Program-made: the position numbers and the translations under genes
Assembly: GCF_027579695.1 (NCBI RefSeq)
Contig: NC_083592.1
Location: forward strand, 33,504,214-33,568,213
Direction: 5' to 3'
DNA: 64,000 bases
DNA from: Neoarius graeffei
Lineage: Eukaryota; Chordata; Actinopteri; Siluriformes; Ariidae
In this document: one piece after another, positions 30,758 through 41,049 of the stretch
Layout of the letters: each line of letters begins with the position of its first letter
Position numbering within the stretch: the stretch's first letter is position 1
The notes under the pieces: generated by a model
Told to the model about the DNA's origin: nothing
Databases searched by the model: none
The model's input: only the letters and a program-made list of their open reading frames with translations

Positions 30758-32003
30758 TGTAGTCGAGTCACTAAACCTCGAGTCCGAGTCCAGTCTCGAG
30801 TCCCCAGTGTTCAAGTCAGAGTCATTAAAAAAAATTAGAGTCAAGTACACTATTGATCCGAGTCAAGTCCAAGACTCCAACTGCACCATTAACATTAGTT
30901 TATGACGTATGAACAGGTGAATGTGCATTCTCTTTGTCAGGGAGTGTGAAGGATTCTGTCAGAGATGGTTGGGAGGCAGATGTAAGTGCAGAAGGTATGT
31001 TTATTAATACAAGTAAAGACAATCCAGAATGGCAGGCAAAATTGTAAAATTGTGAAACAGGTAATAGGTCAAGCAAGGCACAAACAGGCTATTGTAAACT
31101 CGGCAGAATCAAAGACGAGAAACAGGAAATCATCCATCCATTATCTGTAGCTGCTTATCTTGTTCGACAGGGTCGCAGGCAAGCTGGAGCCAATCCCAGC
31201 TGACTACGGGCGAAAGGCGGGGTACACCCTGGACAAGTCGTCAGATCATCACAAGGCTGACACATAGAGACAAACAACCATTCACACTCACATTCACACC
31301 TACGGTCAATTTAGAGTCACCAGTTAACCTAACCTGCATGTCTTTGGACTGCGGGGGAAACCGGAGCACCCGGAGGAAACCCACGCAGACACGGGGAGAA
31401 CATGCAAACTCTGCACAGAAAGGCCCTCGCTGGCCGCTGGGCTCGAACCCGGACCTTCTTGCTGTGAGGCAACAGCACTAACCACTACACCACCGTGCCG
31501 CCAACAGGAAATCAGGGATCAGGAAACCAAACAAGGAAATAAGGCTCAGTAATGTGTCAGCAATGCAACTCAATACTTCGCAAAGTAAGTGTGTTTTCAT
31601 AGTTTTTATATAGGTGCGCTGATTGCACCTTAATCCTATGCAGGTGCGAGTCGTTTACAGTGCGCGCGTGAGAGTCCACTTGGTGCACGTGCTGTCTGGA
31701 GTGCACCCGAGAGTCTATCTGATGCACACGCCAAGGTGTGCAGGTGTGACACTCTGACACAAAATTAGTACAAAATTAATGTAGATATAAATATCTTATG
31801 CCAAATTATTATGGCATGTTACCAAAAAAATGAAGAAAAAAATCTGAGTCCTCATCTCCATTTTCCAAGTCCAAATGCAGTTAATGTACGGTACGAGTCT
31901 GAGTCCAAGTCCGAGTCATCAGTGCTCAAGTCTGAGTCGAGTCACGAATCCTTAAAATTAGGGCACGAGCCAGACTCGAATACTACAGTACAAGCCTGCT
32001 TTG
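30758..32003. mobile_element. GAGTCC-rich DNA element, split by a SINE
   Basis: Opposite ends carry clusters of GAGTCCGAGTCC and its relatives (30758-30880 and 31845-31990), ending GTAGTCGAGTCAC on the left and GACTCGAATACTAC on the right. Tc1 sequence resumes after 32003 (TTTGTAGCAAAAAAAAC). The exact ends and target duplication are unresolved (possibly CTTTGTWG), so the class is open; hAT is my best guess. Confidence 0.55.
31133..31502 (-). mobile_element. SINE family A, full length
   Basis: Exact 12-bp duplication AACAGGAAATCA at 31121-31132 and 31503-31514. CATCCATTATCTG-type tail, so an older subtype than the GATGA copies. Confidence 0.92.
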
Positions 32004-32444
32004 TAGCAAAAAAAACAAATCACAGATATAACACAATGATTTTATTTAACAGCTGAACATTCTGGCTTTGTAAAATATACCTCAAAAAATTAAATGAAAT
32101 TGTTGTAATTAATGGCACATTTTTTAAGATCAAGTAGAGGAAAAAATTATGGAATCACTAAATGATGAGGAAAAAGTTATGGAATCATGAACCAAAAAAA
32201 AAAAAAAAAAATCACAATTAGTACTGTGTTGCACCTCCTCTGGGTTTTATGACAGCTTGAACTCTGAGGCGTGGACTGCACTCATAAAAAACAATATTCT
32301 TTATCAGTCAGGTTCCAGCTTTCTCATATAGCAGTTGACAGATCAGCTTTGCAGGGTGGAGCCGCGTCATGGACATTTTTTTAAATTTCTACCATAAATT
32401 TTCAATTGGATTGAGATCCGGACTGTTTGCTGGCTGTGTCATTG

Positions 32445-33065
32445 TAGCCTGGGCCCGCCCATCCTAAGTGTGATGCAACACGAGGGCCTGTTGCAAGCTT
32501 AGTCTGGCAAGGCAAGCTATCTCCAGCTCTTCCAAGCTCCCGAAAAATCGGGAGCCAATCAACTTTGAGCATCTCCAACGGCCCTGGGTAGAGGCGTGTT
32601 CAAGGCAGTGACGTAGTAGAACTGCGACCAGAAGCCATAGATTGTTTACAGAATCTATGCCGGAAGCGCTTCATTCACTAGAAACATTACGAACATGGAG
32701 CAGCAGCAAGCCTTTGACACAGCGGTAGATGCTGTATTGAAAGCATTCAACGGGAAGTTCTCATTGAAAACGGAGCAAAGAGCAGCCCTGGAGGTATTTA
32801 TTGAAAGGAAGGACGTTTTCGCCTTGCTCCCGACCGGCTTCGGTAAGAGTTTAATCTACCAGTTAGCCCCGTCGCGTCACGTACGTCAGAGGAAAGAGTG
32901 ATGTGATTGGTTTAAGCTTCGTCACAGCCTTTTCTGGCTTCGACCAGTAGCAAACTGAGGCATTTCAGGGAGGCGGGTCAACCACGCGCTTTGGGAAACG
33001 GTTGGGCTTAATATCTTTGCCAGACCAAATGCTCGCAGAGCTTTGAAGTCGCGTTAGCCAGACTA
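32445..33065 (+). mobile_element. TIR element carrying a RecQ-helicase-like exon (copy A), 9-bp TSD
   Basis: Ends TAGCCTGGGCCCGCCC on the left and GTTAGCCAGACTA on the right; the inverted repeat is short (TAGYCTGG). The exact 9-bp duplication GTGTCATTG lies at 32436-32444 and 33066-33074, inside a transposase codon run. A second copy of the same element is at 62372-62962. Internal TAGTCTGGC and GCCAGACC words form subterminal inverted repeats. Nine-base duplications are typical of Mutator-like elements, but no transposase is present, so the superfamily is open. Confidence 0.85.
32695..32901 (+). pseudogene. RecQ-like helicase N-terminal fragment with Walker A
   Basis: The 68-codon frame from ATG 32695 reads MEQQQAFDTAVDAVLKAF, LKTEQRAALEVFIERKDVF, ALLPTGFGKSLIYQLAP and a short basic end. 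TEQRAAL is the Q-motif-like segment and LPTGFGKSLIYQ the Walker A/motif I of RecQ-type DNA helicases (usual MPTGGGKSLCYQLP). Motifs Ia to VI, including DEAH, are absent, so it cannot be a working helicase. It sits wholly inside a 621-bp transposable element with 9-bp duplications and recurs in copy B. It is either a captured host exon or the remaining 5' exon of a large parent transposon that encodes a helicase. The ATG has a reasonable context (AACATGG). Confidence 0.7.
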
Positions 33066-34044
33066 GTGTCATTGAGTTGATCTGCCTTTCCTGAAGAAAA
33101 GTTAATGCTCTTTGCTCAGTGGCAAGATGCATTATCATCCTGAAAATGACTTCATCACCAAAAGTACTTTCCACTGATGGAATGAGAAAAGTGTCCAAAA
33201 CTTCAGTGTACACCTGTATGTTTACTGTAGAGGTAATGACTGCCATCTCCCCGAGTCCTTTATCTGACATCCAACTCCATATCACCAATGACTGTGGAAA
33301 TTTGCTTGTTTTCTTCAGGCCGTCATCTTTATATGTTTCATTGGAACAGCACCAAACAAAAGCTCCAGCATCATCATCTCCTCGGCCAATGCAGATCCGT
33401 GATTCATGACTGAACATCACTTTCATCCAATCATCCACAGTCCATGACTGCTTCTCTTTAGCCCACTGGAACCTTGTTTTCTTCTGTTTAGGTGTTAATG
33501 ATGGCTTACGTTTGGCTTTTCTGGATGTAAATCCCCTTTCCTTCAGCCGATTTCTTACAGTTCGGTCACAAACATCGACTCCTGTTTCTGCCTATTTGTT
33601 TTAATTGCAGACTCATTTGCATATTTAGGCTTGTGCTGGTATTTGTTTTGGAAATGCAAGTTACCGTATAGGGTGATTCCATATTTTTTTTCCTCATCAT
33701 TGAGTGATTCCATATTTTTTGCCAGGGGTTGTAGATTGTGTGAAATTATTTTACTATCCCCTCTGACCACAACATTAGTTTCTCAGCTTGTCACTTTCTG
33801 AATCTGTCAATAACTCAAAATGCCCCCGGGTAGATATATGTCCCTGGATTCTGTGATCTGACACATTTAATAACATTTTGTTTATCCTGAGGACCGAAAG
33901 TAAATGAAAATGTGAACAAACCTTAGCTGTAATAAGATGGCGACCACCGGCTCCAGGGACGACCCGCTGATGTAGGCATGTGACCCAGCCTGACACAAAA
34001 TATTTGTAGGCATCCAAACTCTTATACGCTTTCAGATCAATACC

Positions 34045-35355
34045 CACTGGCGCCATCTGCGGGGGGCACGGACCTTTTTGACCCCCCAAAGATAAAGTTG
34101 GGGGGGCAAAAACACCCCAATAATGAAAAAAGTAGTAAACAGTACAGATGAACTCATGTTAACTGACGATTGAAACCACCTAAACAAATAATAGCCTAGC
34201 TTTGAATGCAAAATAAGTAATCTATAGAAACGTCACCTAAAATGTTATGATCGGACATGACCCGCCCCCTTTTCCGCTTGCAATATTCCAATGGTTGGCA
34301 GTGAGTGATTGACAGGTTGCACTACACAAAATTTACACGTCCTTTAGTGCTTTGCGCAGACTTAAGACCTACCTGCGGAGCACCATGACTGCTCCGAGAC
34401 TGAATTACTTGGCTGTTCTTTACACACACAAGGAACATACAGACCACACTGATTTGAAAAAAATTACCAATGAGTTCAGTGCTTGTGACAGAAGGAGTGA
34501 TGTTTTTGCGAAGTTTTAGGGCTGATGGGCTATTAGGGTGAATATGATTTTCTCATGTTCATGAATATGATTTTCTCACTGCCTACTTGTTAATTTCCGT
34601 GGCCATGAAAGAGATGTGTTGTTAAAGTTTGTAAGTAAGATTAAAATTAACTTTGTCATATCCATTAACTCTTAACAGAAACTACATTCATGTACAGTTG
34701 TCTGCCGAATTCATCTCAAAGAACATTGCATGAAACTAAATTTGTTTCATCTCATCTCATTATCTCTAGCCGCTTTATCCTTCTACAGGGTCGCAGGCAA
34801 GCTGGAGCCTATCCCAGCTGACTATGGGCGAAAGGCGGGGTACACCCTGGACAAGTCGCCAGGTCATCACAGGGCTGACACGTAGACACAAACAACCATT
34901 CACATTCACGGTCAATTTAGAGTCACCAGTTAACCTAACCTGCATGTCTTTGGACTGTGGGGGAAACCGGAGCACCCGGAGGAAACCCACACGGACACGG
35001 GGAGAACATGCAAACTCCACACAGAAAGGCCCTCGCCGGCCCCGGGGCTCGAACCCAGGACCTTCTTGCTGTGAGGCGACAGCGCTAACCACTACACCAC
35101 CGTGCCGCCACTAAATTTGTTTATTGAATAAATTGTGTTTCATACAATGTTTAAAGTCGTGAGATTTTTTTAATGCATCATAATAAGTTATCATTAAAAT
35201 GGGCGCTTCCCACTTGCAATGGTGAACAGTAATGAATGAAAATGACTTACAACTGAGTCTTTGATATTCAACTACATACACTGCCGACGTCATGACGTCA
35301 CGGTGCAAGAACATAATTCTGACCCCCCAATGTTGACATGAAGTTGGCGCCTATG
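34045..35355. mobile_element. hAT-type element, TSD TCAATACC
   Basis: Ends CACTGGCGCCATCTGCGG and AAGTTGGCGCCTATG. Exact 8-bp duplication TCAATACC at 34037-34044 and 35356-35363; excising the element rejoins the open frame of the surrounding exon. G-rich subterminal words (GGGGGGCA, GACCCCCCAA) occur at both ends. Contains the SINE at 34748. Confidence 0.85.
34748..35109 (-). mobile_element. SINE family A, full length
   Basis: Exact 13-bp duplication ACTAAATTTGTTT at 34735-34747 and 35110-35122. A short deletion removes ACTCACATTCACACC from the core. Confidence 0.93.
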
Positions 35356-35575
35356 TCAATACCTGTGTATGGCGATGGGTTTTTAACGACATAGGTATAC
35401 AGATCATGTGGGCCGAAGTCAGGTAAAGACGAGGGCTTCGTGTACTTCCGTACATCAGTGAACAATCCTGGATAGTGAAGGTGTTTTCTGCATCTCGCTC
35501 CTTTTTCTTTTATGTTTTCATGTCCAAAATGTCGGTCACGTTTACAAAGGTCACGTGAGTGGGAAGGGTCAATAC

Positions 35576-36030
35576 TGGCTTTCAGGCTTCACTTTTTCTC
35601 TCATTGTTGTTTGTAGCAAGACATGAGACACTGAGGGGAGACATGGGCCATTATGTTGGGAGACTTGGGACATAGTGGGGAGACATGGAACAAAAATAAA
35701 CTACCCAGGCCTAGATGTTTAATTTTTATTTATTATCATGTAAACTTGTAACATATGAACTGTAACATATGAACACACAATGCTGGTACAACGATAGAAA
35801 AATGTCAGTTTACCCAAAACCTGACTCGACAAATCAGTTCCATTCTCAAGAAGGAATGAAATAAGTTTAATCCTCATGCAGGTACACGCCCACATTTTTA
35901 ACAAACGTTTTCAACAATTTTAGATTTGTAAACCAACAGATAAAACCTGTAACATGATGAACTGTCCGAACTCTCCCTATCTGGCCATGAAAAAAAAATC
36001 CTTAAATGTTTCCCCTGGAATTTAAGTTTA
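35576..36030. other. No gene seen
   Basis: AT-rich, with a short direct repeat around 35630-35690 (GGGGAGACATGGG-like words three times). Confidence 0.45.
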
Positions 36031-36032
36031 AT

Positions 36033-36280
36033 AAATAATAGTCAAGTCAAGTCAAGTTTATTTGTATAGCGCTTTTAACAATAAACATTGTCGCAAAGCA
36101 GCTTTACAGAATTTGAATGACTTAAAACATGAGCTAATTTTGTCCCTAATCTATCCCCAATGAGCAAGCCTGATAATACAATATCTGGTAACTCTAGGAT
36201 CCGTACTTTAATTCCTAACTAATCCTAAATTCACCAGCGTACATTATGTACACCAGAGAATGGAGGTTGAGGCAAAGTTA
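36033..36280. repeat. Dispersed fish repeat, TCAAGTCAAGTTTATTTG family
   Basis: TCAAGTCAAGTCAAG leads into TTTGTATAGCGCTTTTAAC and CATTGTCGCAAAGCAGC, a common teleost repeat. The block at 43378-43530 looks like its inner part. Class unknown to me. Confidence 0.55.
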
Positions 36281-36287
36281 ATGCAGC

Positions 36288-36672
36288 CATCCATTATCTG
36301 TAGCTGCTTTATCCTGTTCTACAGGGTCGCGGGCAAGCTGGAGCCTATCCCAGCTGACTACGGGCGAGAGGCGGGGTACACCCTGGACAAGTCGCCAGGT
36401 CATCACAGGGCTGACACATAGACACAGACAACCATTCACACTCACATTCACACCTACGGTCAATTTAGAGCCACCAATTAGCCTAAATGCTAATTTAGGT
36501 TAAATTAGCCTAAAGCCTTTGGACTGTGGGGGAAACCGGAGCACCCAGAGGAAACCCACACAGACACAGGGAGAACATGCAAACTCCACATGGAAAGGCC
36601 CTCTCGGTCGCTGGGCTCAAACCCAGAACCTTCTTGCTGTGAGGCAGCAGTGCTAACCACTACACCACCGTG
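36288..36672 (-). mobile_element. SINE family A, older subtype
   Basis: CCATCCATTATCTGTAGC-type tail. A local duplication around TTAGCCTAAATGCTAATTT replaces the usual ACCTGCATGTC. The head ends ACCACCGTGTCAAG, with the terminal GCCGCCC lost. Confidence 0.85.
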
Positions 36673-36833
36673 TCAAGTGGAGGTGAAGTAGAAAATACAA
36701 GTTTTGGTGGACAAAAATATCGAACTGCACAGCCCTTACTGCAGTGTCCAGCTTTGTGGCTCCAAAGGAAGTTGTTACTCTAAGGGGCAACATCTAACTT
36801 CTGATGTCATCTAAAACCTGACTGGTTGAAATT

Positions 36834-37202
36834 TTCTCATTATCTGTAGCCGCTTTATCCTTCTACAGGGTCGCAGGCAAGCTGGAGCCTATCCCAGCTG
36901 ACTACGGGCGAAAGGCGGGGTACACCCTGGACAAGTCGCCAGGTCATCACAGGGCTGACACATAGACACAGACAACCATTCACACTCACATTCACACCTA
37001 CGGTCAATTTAGAGTCACCAGTTAACCTAACCTGCATGCCTTTGGACTGTGGGGGAAACCGGAGCACCCGGAGGAAACCCACGCGGACACGGGGAGAACA
37101 TGCAAATTCCACACAGAAAGGCCCTCGCCGGCCACGGGGCTCGAACCCAGGACCTTCTTGCTGTGAGGTGACAGCGCTAACCACTACACCACCGTGCCGC
37201 CC
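36834..37202 (-). mobile_element. SINE family A, full length
   Basis: Exact 10-bp duplication GGTTGAAATT at 36824-36833 and 37203-37212. Confidence 0.92.
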
Positions 37203-37405
37203 GGTTGAAATTAATTTATAGGAATACAAACTGTCCCTGCTCTCCCCTATTCTTTATTTTGAATCAATTTTATAGACACACTGCTGGAACTAAAATGTTC
37301 ATAAATGAGACTTATGAAGATGATGATGATTATTATTATTATTAGTAGTAGGAGGAGGAGTGTTGATTATGGGCCTACAGATTTTCCGAATCGTAAAACC
37401 TAATT

Positions 37406-37741
37406 TCGGGTGGCACGATGATGCAGTGGTTAGTATTATCATCTCAAAGCAAGGAAGTTCTGGGTTTGAACCTGCCAGCAGACCGGGGCCTTTCTCTGCG
37501 GAGTTTGCATGTTCTCCTTGTGTCTGTGTGGGTTTCCTCTAGTTTCCTCCCACAGTCCAAAGGTCAACCAGCTCCTCTAACTTGCCCATAGGTGTGAGTG
37601 TGAATGTCTGTCTGTCTCTCTGTGTTACCCCAACGATAGACTGGTGACCTTTCCATGGTGTACCCTGTCAACTGGGATTGGTTCCAACTCATCTGCAAGC
37701 TGCAATGGATAAGAGGTATATAAAATAAATGAATGAATGAA
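37406..37741 (+). mobile_element. Old, diverged family A relative with (AATG)n tail
   Basis: GGGTGGCACGATGATGCAG head, B-box GGTTTGAACC, TTTGCATGTTCTCC core and an AATGAATGAATGA tail. Imperfect duplication AAAACCTAATTTC and AAAACCTGATCTC. A short SINE-core fragment (TGTCTGTGTGGGTTTTCTCC) follows at about 37781. Confidence 0.75.
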
Positions 37742-38086
37742 AACCTGATCTCAGGTTACTGTCTGAGTGTTTTAATGTGGTGTCTGTGTGGGTTTTCTCC
37801 AAGTTCTCCGGTTTCTTCCCCCCTCCCAAGATAACATATCTACTAATCAACCTTGTTCCTAGATATTTCAGTGTTTTCCCTCCTCTAACACACCCAGTTC
37901 GAATCAGGAAGACCTGTTCATTAGCAGATTCGTCAGATTAGGTGCGTTGGAGGAGAGAAAATACCACAATGCACAGGACAGGTTCACATTTCAATCTCAC
38001 AATGAAGTTTCATAGTGATTCATATTGATTTATTGTGAAAATTTAAAAAATATATATATTCTCAATATTTATTTTACTTTATCTTT

Positions 38087-38466
38087 CTGGGCGGTACGGT
38101 GGTGTAGTGGTTAGCGCTGTCGCCTCACAGCAAGAAGGTCCGGGTTCGAGCCCCGTGGCTGGAGAGGGCCTTTCTGTGCGGAGTTTGCATGTTCTCCCCA
38201 TGTCCGCGTGGGTTTCCTCCGGGTGCTCCGGTTTCCCCCACAGTCCAAAGACATGCAGGTTAGGTTAACTGGTGACTCTAAATTGACCGTAGGTGTGAAT
38301 GTGAGTGTGAATGGTTGTCTGTGTCTATGTGTCAGCCCTGTGATGACCTGGCGACTTGTCCAGGGTGTACCCCGCCTTTCGCCCATAGTCAGTTGGGATA
38401 GGCTCCAGCTTGCCTGCGACCCTGTAGAACAGGATAAAGCGGCTAGAGATAATGAGATGAGATGAG
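38087..38466 (+). mobile_element. SINE family A, full length
   Basis: Exact duplication ACTTTATCTTT at 38076-38086 and 38467-38477. It inserted at the 5' side of a LINE 3' UTR. Confidence 0.92.
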
Positions 38467-38477
38467 ACTTTATCTTT

Positions 38478-38628
38478 TATTCTTACTTTATTTCTTATGT
38501 GTATTTGTGCCTTGTCGTTTAGGCATGCCACTAGAATGCTCTAATTTCCCTTTGGAATCAATAAAGTCTTATCTTATCTTATCTTATCTTATCTTATCTT
38601 ATCTTATCTTATCTTATCTTATCTTATA
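38478..38628 (+). mobile_element. LINE 3' UTR with (TCTTA)n tail
   Basis: AATTTCCCTTTGGAATC and AATAAAGTCTTATCTTATC, followed by about a dozen TCTTA units to 38628: a standard fish non-LTR 3' end. No coding part remains. Confidence 0.6.
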
Positions 38629-39072
38629 TCTACTGGATTCTGTCTGTAATATAAGAGCCGTGTATAAGGTAGCGTGTGCCAATACCTCCCCCTAGTGGAA
38701 ATTTCCAGCATTACAGCTGAATAAAACGCGTCCTGTGATTGGTCAGCAGATGAAAAATACTTCAAATACCCTAAAGAATAGGTTGGAGGTAATTTTAACA
38801 GCAGATCTGTAAGAATTTGGAAACTTTATTTATGTATTCCTGATCTTAATCAAGCGTTTGTTATTACTGTGATCCATCTATTATCTATACCGCTTGTCCA
38901 TCAGGGGCCGGGGAAGTTGGAGCCAATCCCACACAGCAAAAAATGGCCTTTCAAAAATAAGAAATAAAAGACTAAAACAAAGCATATTTGCTTGAATCAG
39001 GTGAAAAAAAAATCTGCCAGTGGAACTAGTCAAATTTGACTTGGTAAGATTTCTTAAAGTAAGATGAAAAAT

Positions 39073-39445
39073 GGGCGGCACGGTGGTGTAGTGGTTAGCA
39101 CTGTCGACTCACAGCAAGAAGGTCTGGGTTCGAGCCCCGTGGCCAGCGAGGGCCTTTCTGTGTGGAGTTTGCATGTTCTCCCCGTGTCCGCGTGGGTTTC
39201 CTCCGGGTGCTCCGGTTTCCCCCACAGTCCAAAGACATGCAGGTTAGGTTAACTGGTGACTCTAAATTGACCGTAGGTGTGAATGTGAGTGTGAATGGTT
39301 GTCTGTGTCTATGTGTCAGCCCTGTGATGACCTGGCGACTTGTCCAGGGTGTACCCCACCTTTCGCCCGCAGTCAGCTGGGATAGGCTCCAGCTTGCCTG
39401 CGACCCTGTAGAACAGGATAAAGCGGCGAGAGATAATGAGATGAG
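39073..39445 (+). mobile_element. SINE family A, full length
   Basis: Exact 12-bp duplication AAGATGAAAAAT at 39061-39072 and 39446-39457. Confidence 0.93.
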
Positions 39446-40550
39446 AAGATGAAAAATCTAACCTGTTTTTAGATTAAATAATTCCAAAATAAGATTGGGA
39501 AATTATTATGCGAGATCTGATTAACTCAAAATAATCAAAATAGTTCTTATAACAAGATCGTACTTCTTACATTTAGCCATTCAAGTCATTTTTATTTATT
39601 TCATTTTAAGGGTATTTCACTTAAATTCATGACAAAGTCTTAGCAGTAAAAACTGAATTTAAGATAAATATACTAATATTAGAATTGTTAAATTCTACAA
39701 CTAAGCATTACTAGCTTAAAAGATTCTCCTTTTGTGACCTGTAATTAGTAAAATACTCTAGATATGAGACCAGAGACTATCTTGAATCAAGTTGACGACA
39801 CGTGTAGCATTGCAACAAGTTTATTTTATTCCCATTTCAACATTCAAACATTAAAACATCTCTTAAGATTCCACTTCCCCAGGACCTCAGGCACCAAAAA
39901 ATAAATAAATAAATAAATAATAATAAAAAAAAAAGGGTCTACGCATTTTGACGTACAGTGCTTACACAACGCCAAAGCAACAGTGCATTTTGGGGGCACT
40001 GACTATTCATGTGTACGAGGGGTTTACAAGATCAGGCACAAAAAACAAACAAACAAACAAAAAACACTGAACTTAACTCACAGCATTCCAAAAAGCCCTC
40101 ACTAAACCGCCCTCTACTCACTCCTAGCCTTTTTGAAGGCACTTGTCTGGTCTAGAGTCTGTACAGCATCTAGAAGGAGCTCAATCTGAATGACTGAGAA
40201 AACAGTCGCAGTAAACTTAGGATCTGTAAGGTGGAGTTGAATTGTAATGAAAGATTCAAAGATTTCAGAAAAGTTCATTTATTCCCAAAACAAGCATACT
40301 TTGTTTTTTTTTCTTGAAACAAGATGAACCGCATTTGACAAATGTCCAAAATGTACTTACTTGTTTTAAAAAAAACTTGTTTTATTTTCAAAGGTGCTTC
40401 AAATAAGACTTTTTCAAGACATTTTGTCTATTGAGGTATTTCACTCACGTGACCAAGTCATGTGACGCTGCCATTTTGGACGGCACGGCTCGAATCAGTT
40501 TGAATGCGAGGAAGGTGACAAACGAAAAACATAAAAGAAAAAGGAGCGAG

Positions 40551-40643
40551 ATGCAGAAAACACCTTCACTATCCAGCGACGTAGGGCATTTACAGGGCGA
40601 GCAGAGGGAGAGGTATTTGCAAAAATTGAGGTTAGCAGGCTGA
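40551..40643 (+). pseudogene. Short N-terminal exon of the ISL2EU-like gene
   Basis: Reads MQKTPSLSSDVGHLQGEQ and RERYLQKLRLAG, then a stop. The same ATGCAGAAAACACC start and upstream AAAGGAGCGAG occur on the minus strand near 35490, so this and the 33.8-35.5 kb exon come from one gene family. The DVGHLxGEQRxRYLxKL pattern is familiar from multi-copy fish transposon proteins, where it continues into the DLKAYKSL exon. Here that part is deleted and replaced by CTGAGAGAACG. Confidence 0.45.
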
Positions 40644-40830
40644 GAGAACGACGTTTACCTGCTTACACCAGGATTGTTCACTGACAGCTAAGATTTGTTC
40701 ACATTTTCATTTACTTTCGGTCCTCAGGATAAACAAAATGTTATTAAATGTCATTGAAATAACTTCTTAGTCTGTTGAGACATGGCCTGTTATAAATTTT
40801 TCCTTTACTGTATTTACTAGTTTACTGAGC

Positions 40831-41049
40831 GCGCTCCGGGGCCGGCTGGCCGGCTAGCTAGCGCTCCGGGGCCGGCTAGCTAGCGCTCCGGGGCCGGCTG
40901 GCCGGCTAGCTAGCGCTCCGGGGCCGGCTGGCAGGCTAGCTAGCTAGCGCTCCGGGGGCGGCTGGCCGGCTAGCTAGCGCTCCGGGGCCGGCTGGCCGGC
41001 TAGCTAGCGCTCCGGGGCCGGCTGGCTAGCGCTCCGGGGCCGGCTGGCT
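40831..41049. repeat. GC-rich minisatellite, eight units
   Basis: Units of 22-34 bp begin GCGCTCCGGGGCCGGCTGG and end in CCGGCTAGCTA variants. Length changes come from loss or gain of GGCCGGCT and CTAG blocks. Each unit is self-complementary in part (GCCGGC, CTAG). Confidence 0.9.

Larger units (their letters stand above)
32220..33560 (-). pseudogene. Tc1-like transposase split by the RecQ-fragment element
   Basis: On the minus strand, the block 33438-33075 reads VMFSHESRICIGRG, KFPQSLVIWSWMSDKGLG and STVNIQVYTEVLDTFLIP, the central catalytic domain of a Tc1 transposase (usual VMFSDESR; here Asp to His, so the first catalytic residue is lost). It is cut at FLQERQINSMT by the element at 32445-33065. 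On the other side, from 32444, it continues PANSPDLNPIENLW with the catalytic Glu, then a stop, and ends near 32220 with VIKPRGGATQY. Joining across the 9-bp duplication restores the frame exactly, which proves the insertion boundaries. Several further stops show the enzyme was already dead or died later. Confidence 0.85.
29684..33731 (-). mobile_element. Tc1-like element, 4 kb with nested insertions
   Basis: Ends CAACCCCTGGCAAAAA on the left and TTTTTTGCCAGGGGTTG on the right, flanked by TA (29682-29683, 33732-33733). Inside are the SINE cluster (to 30723), the GAGTCC-rich element (about 30758-32003) and the RecQ-fragment element (32445-33065). Removing these leaves about 1.5 kb, the normal Tc1 length. 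ATGGAATCAC words mark its inverted-repeat region at both ends and near 32150-32190. The transposase is on the minus strand. Confidence 0.85.
33775..35560 (-). pseudogene. Transposon-encoded exon (possible ISL2EU/YqaJ-type gene), split by a hAT
   Basis: On the minus strand the frame upstream of 35364 reads SSLPDFGPHDLYTYVVKNPS. After the hAT at 34045-35355 is removed it continues IDLKAYKSLDAYKYFVSGWV and GGRHLITAKV to a donor AAG|GTTTGT at 33921. This string (LKAYKSLxAYxYFxxGWV ... LITAKV) is familiar from multi-copy fish proteins with SWIM and YqaJ nuclease domains, associated with ISL2EU-like transposons; identification is from memory. The element at 40431-41239 shares its flanking sequence (GTTCACATTTTCATTTAC, AAAGGAGCGAGATGCAG), supporting one family. 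The plus-strand right margin ends GGTCACGTGAGTG, the inner part of that family's terminal repeat. Confidence 0.5.

Noticed and set aside
38568..38628. (TCTTA)n as a telomere-like or functional satellite
   Set aside because: It directly follows AATAAAG of a LINE 3' end and is its tail repeat.
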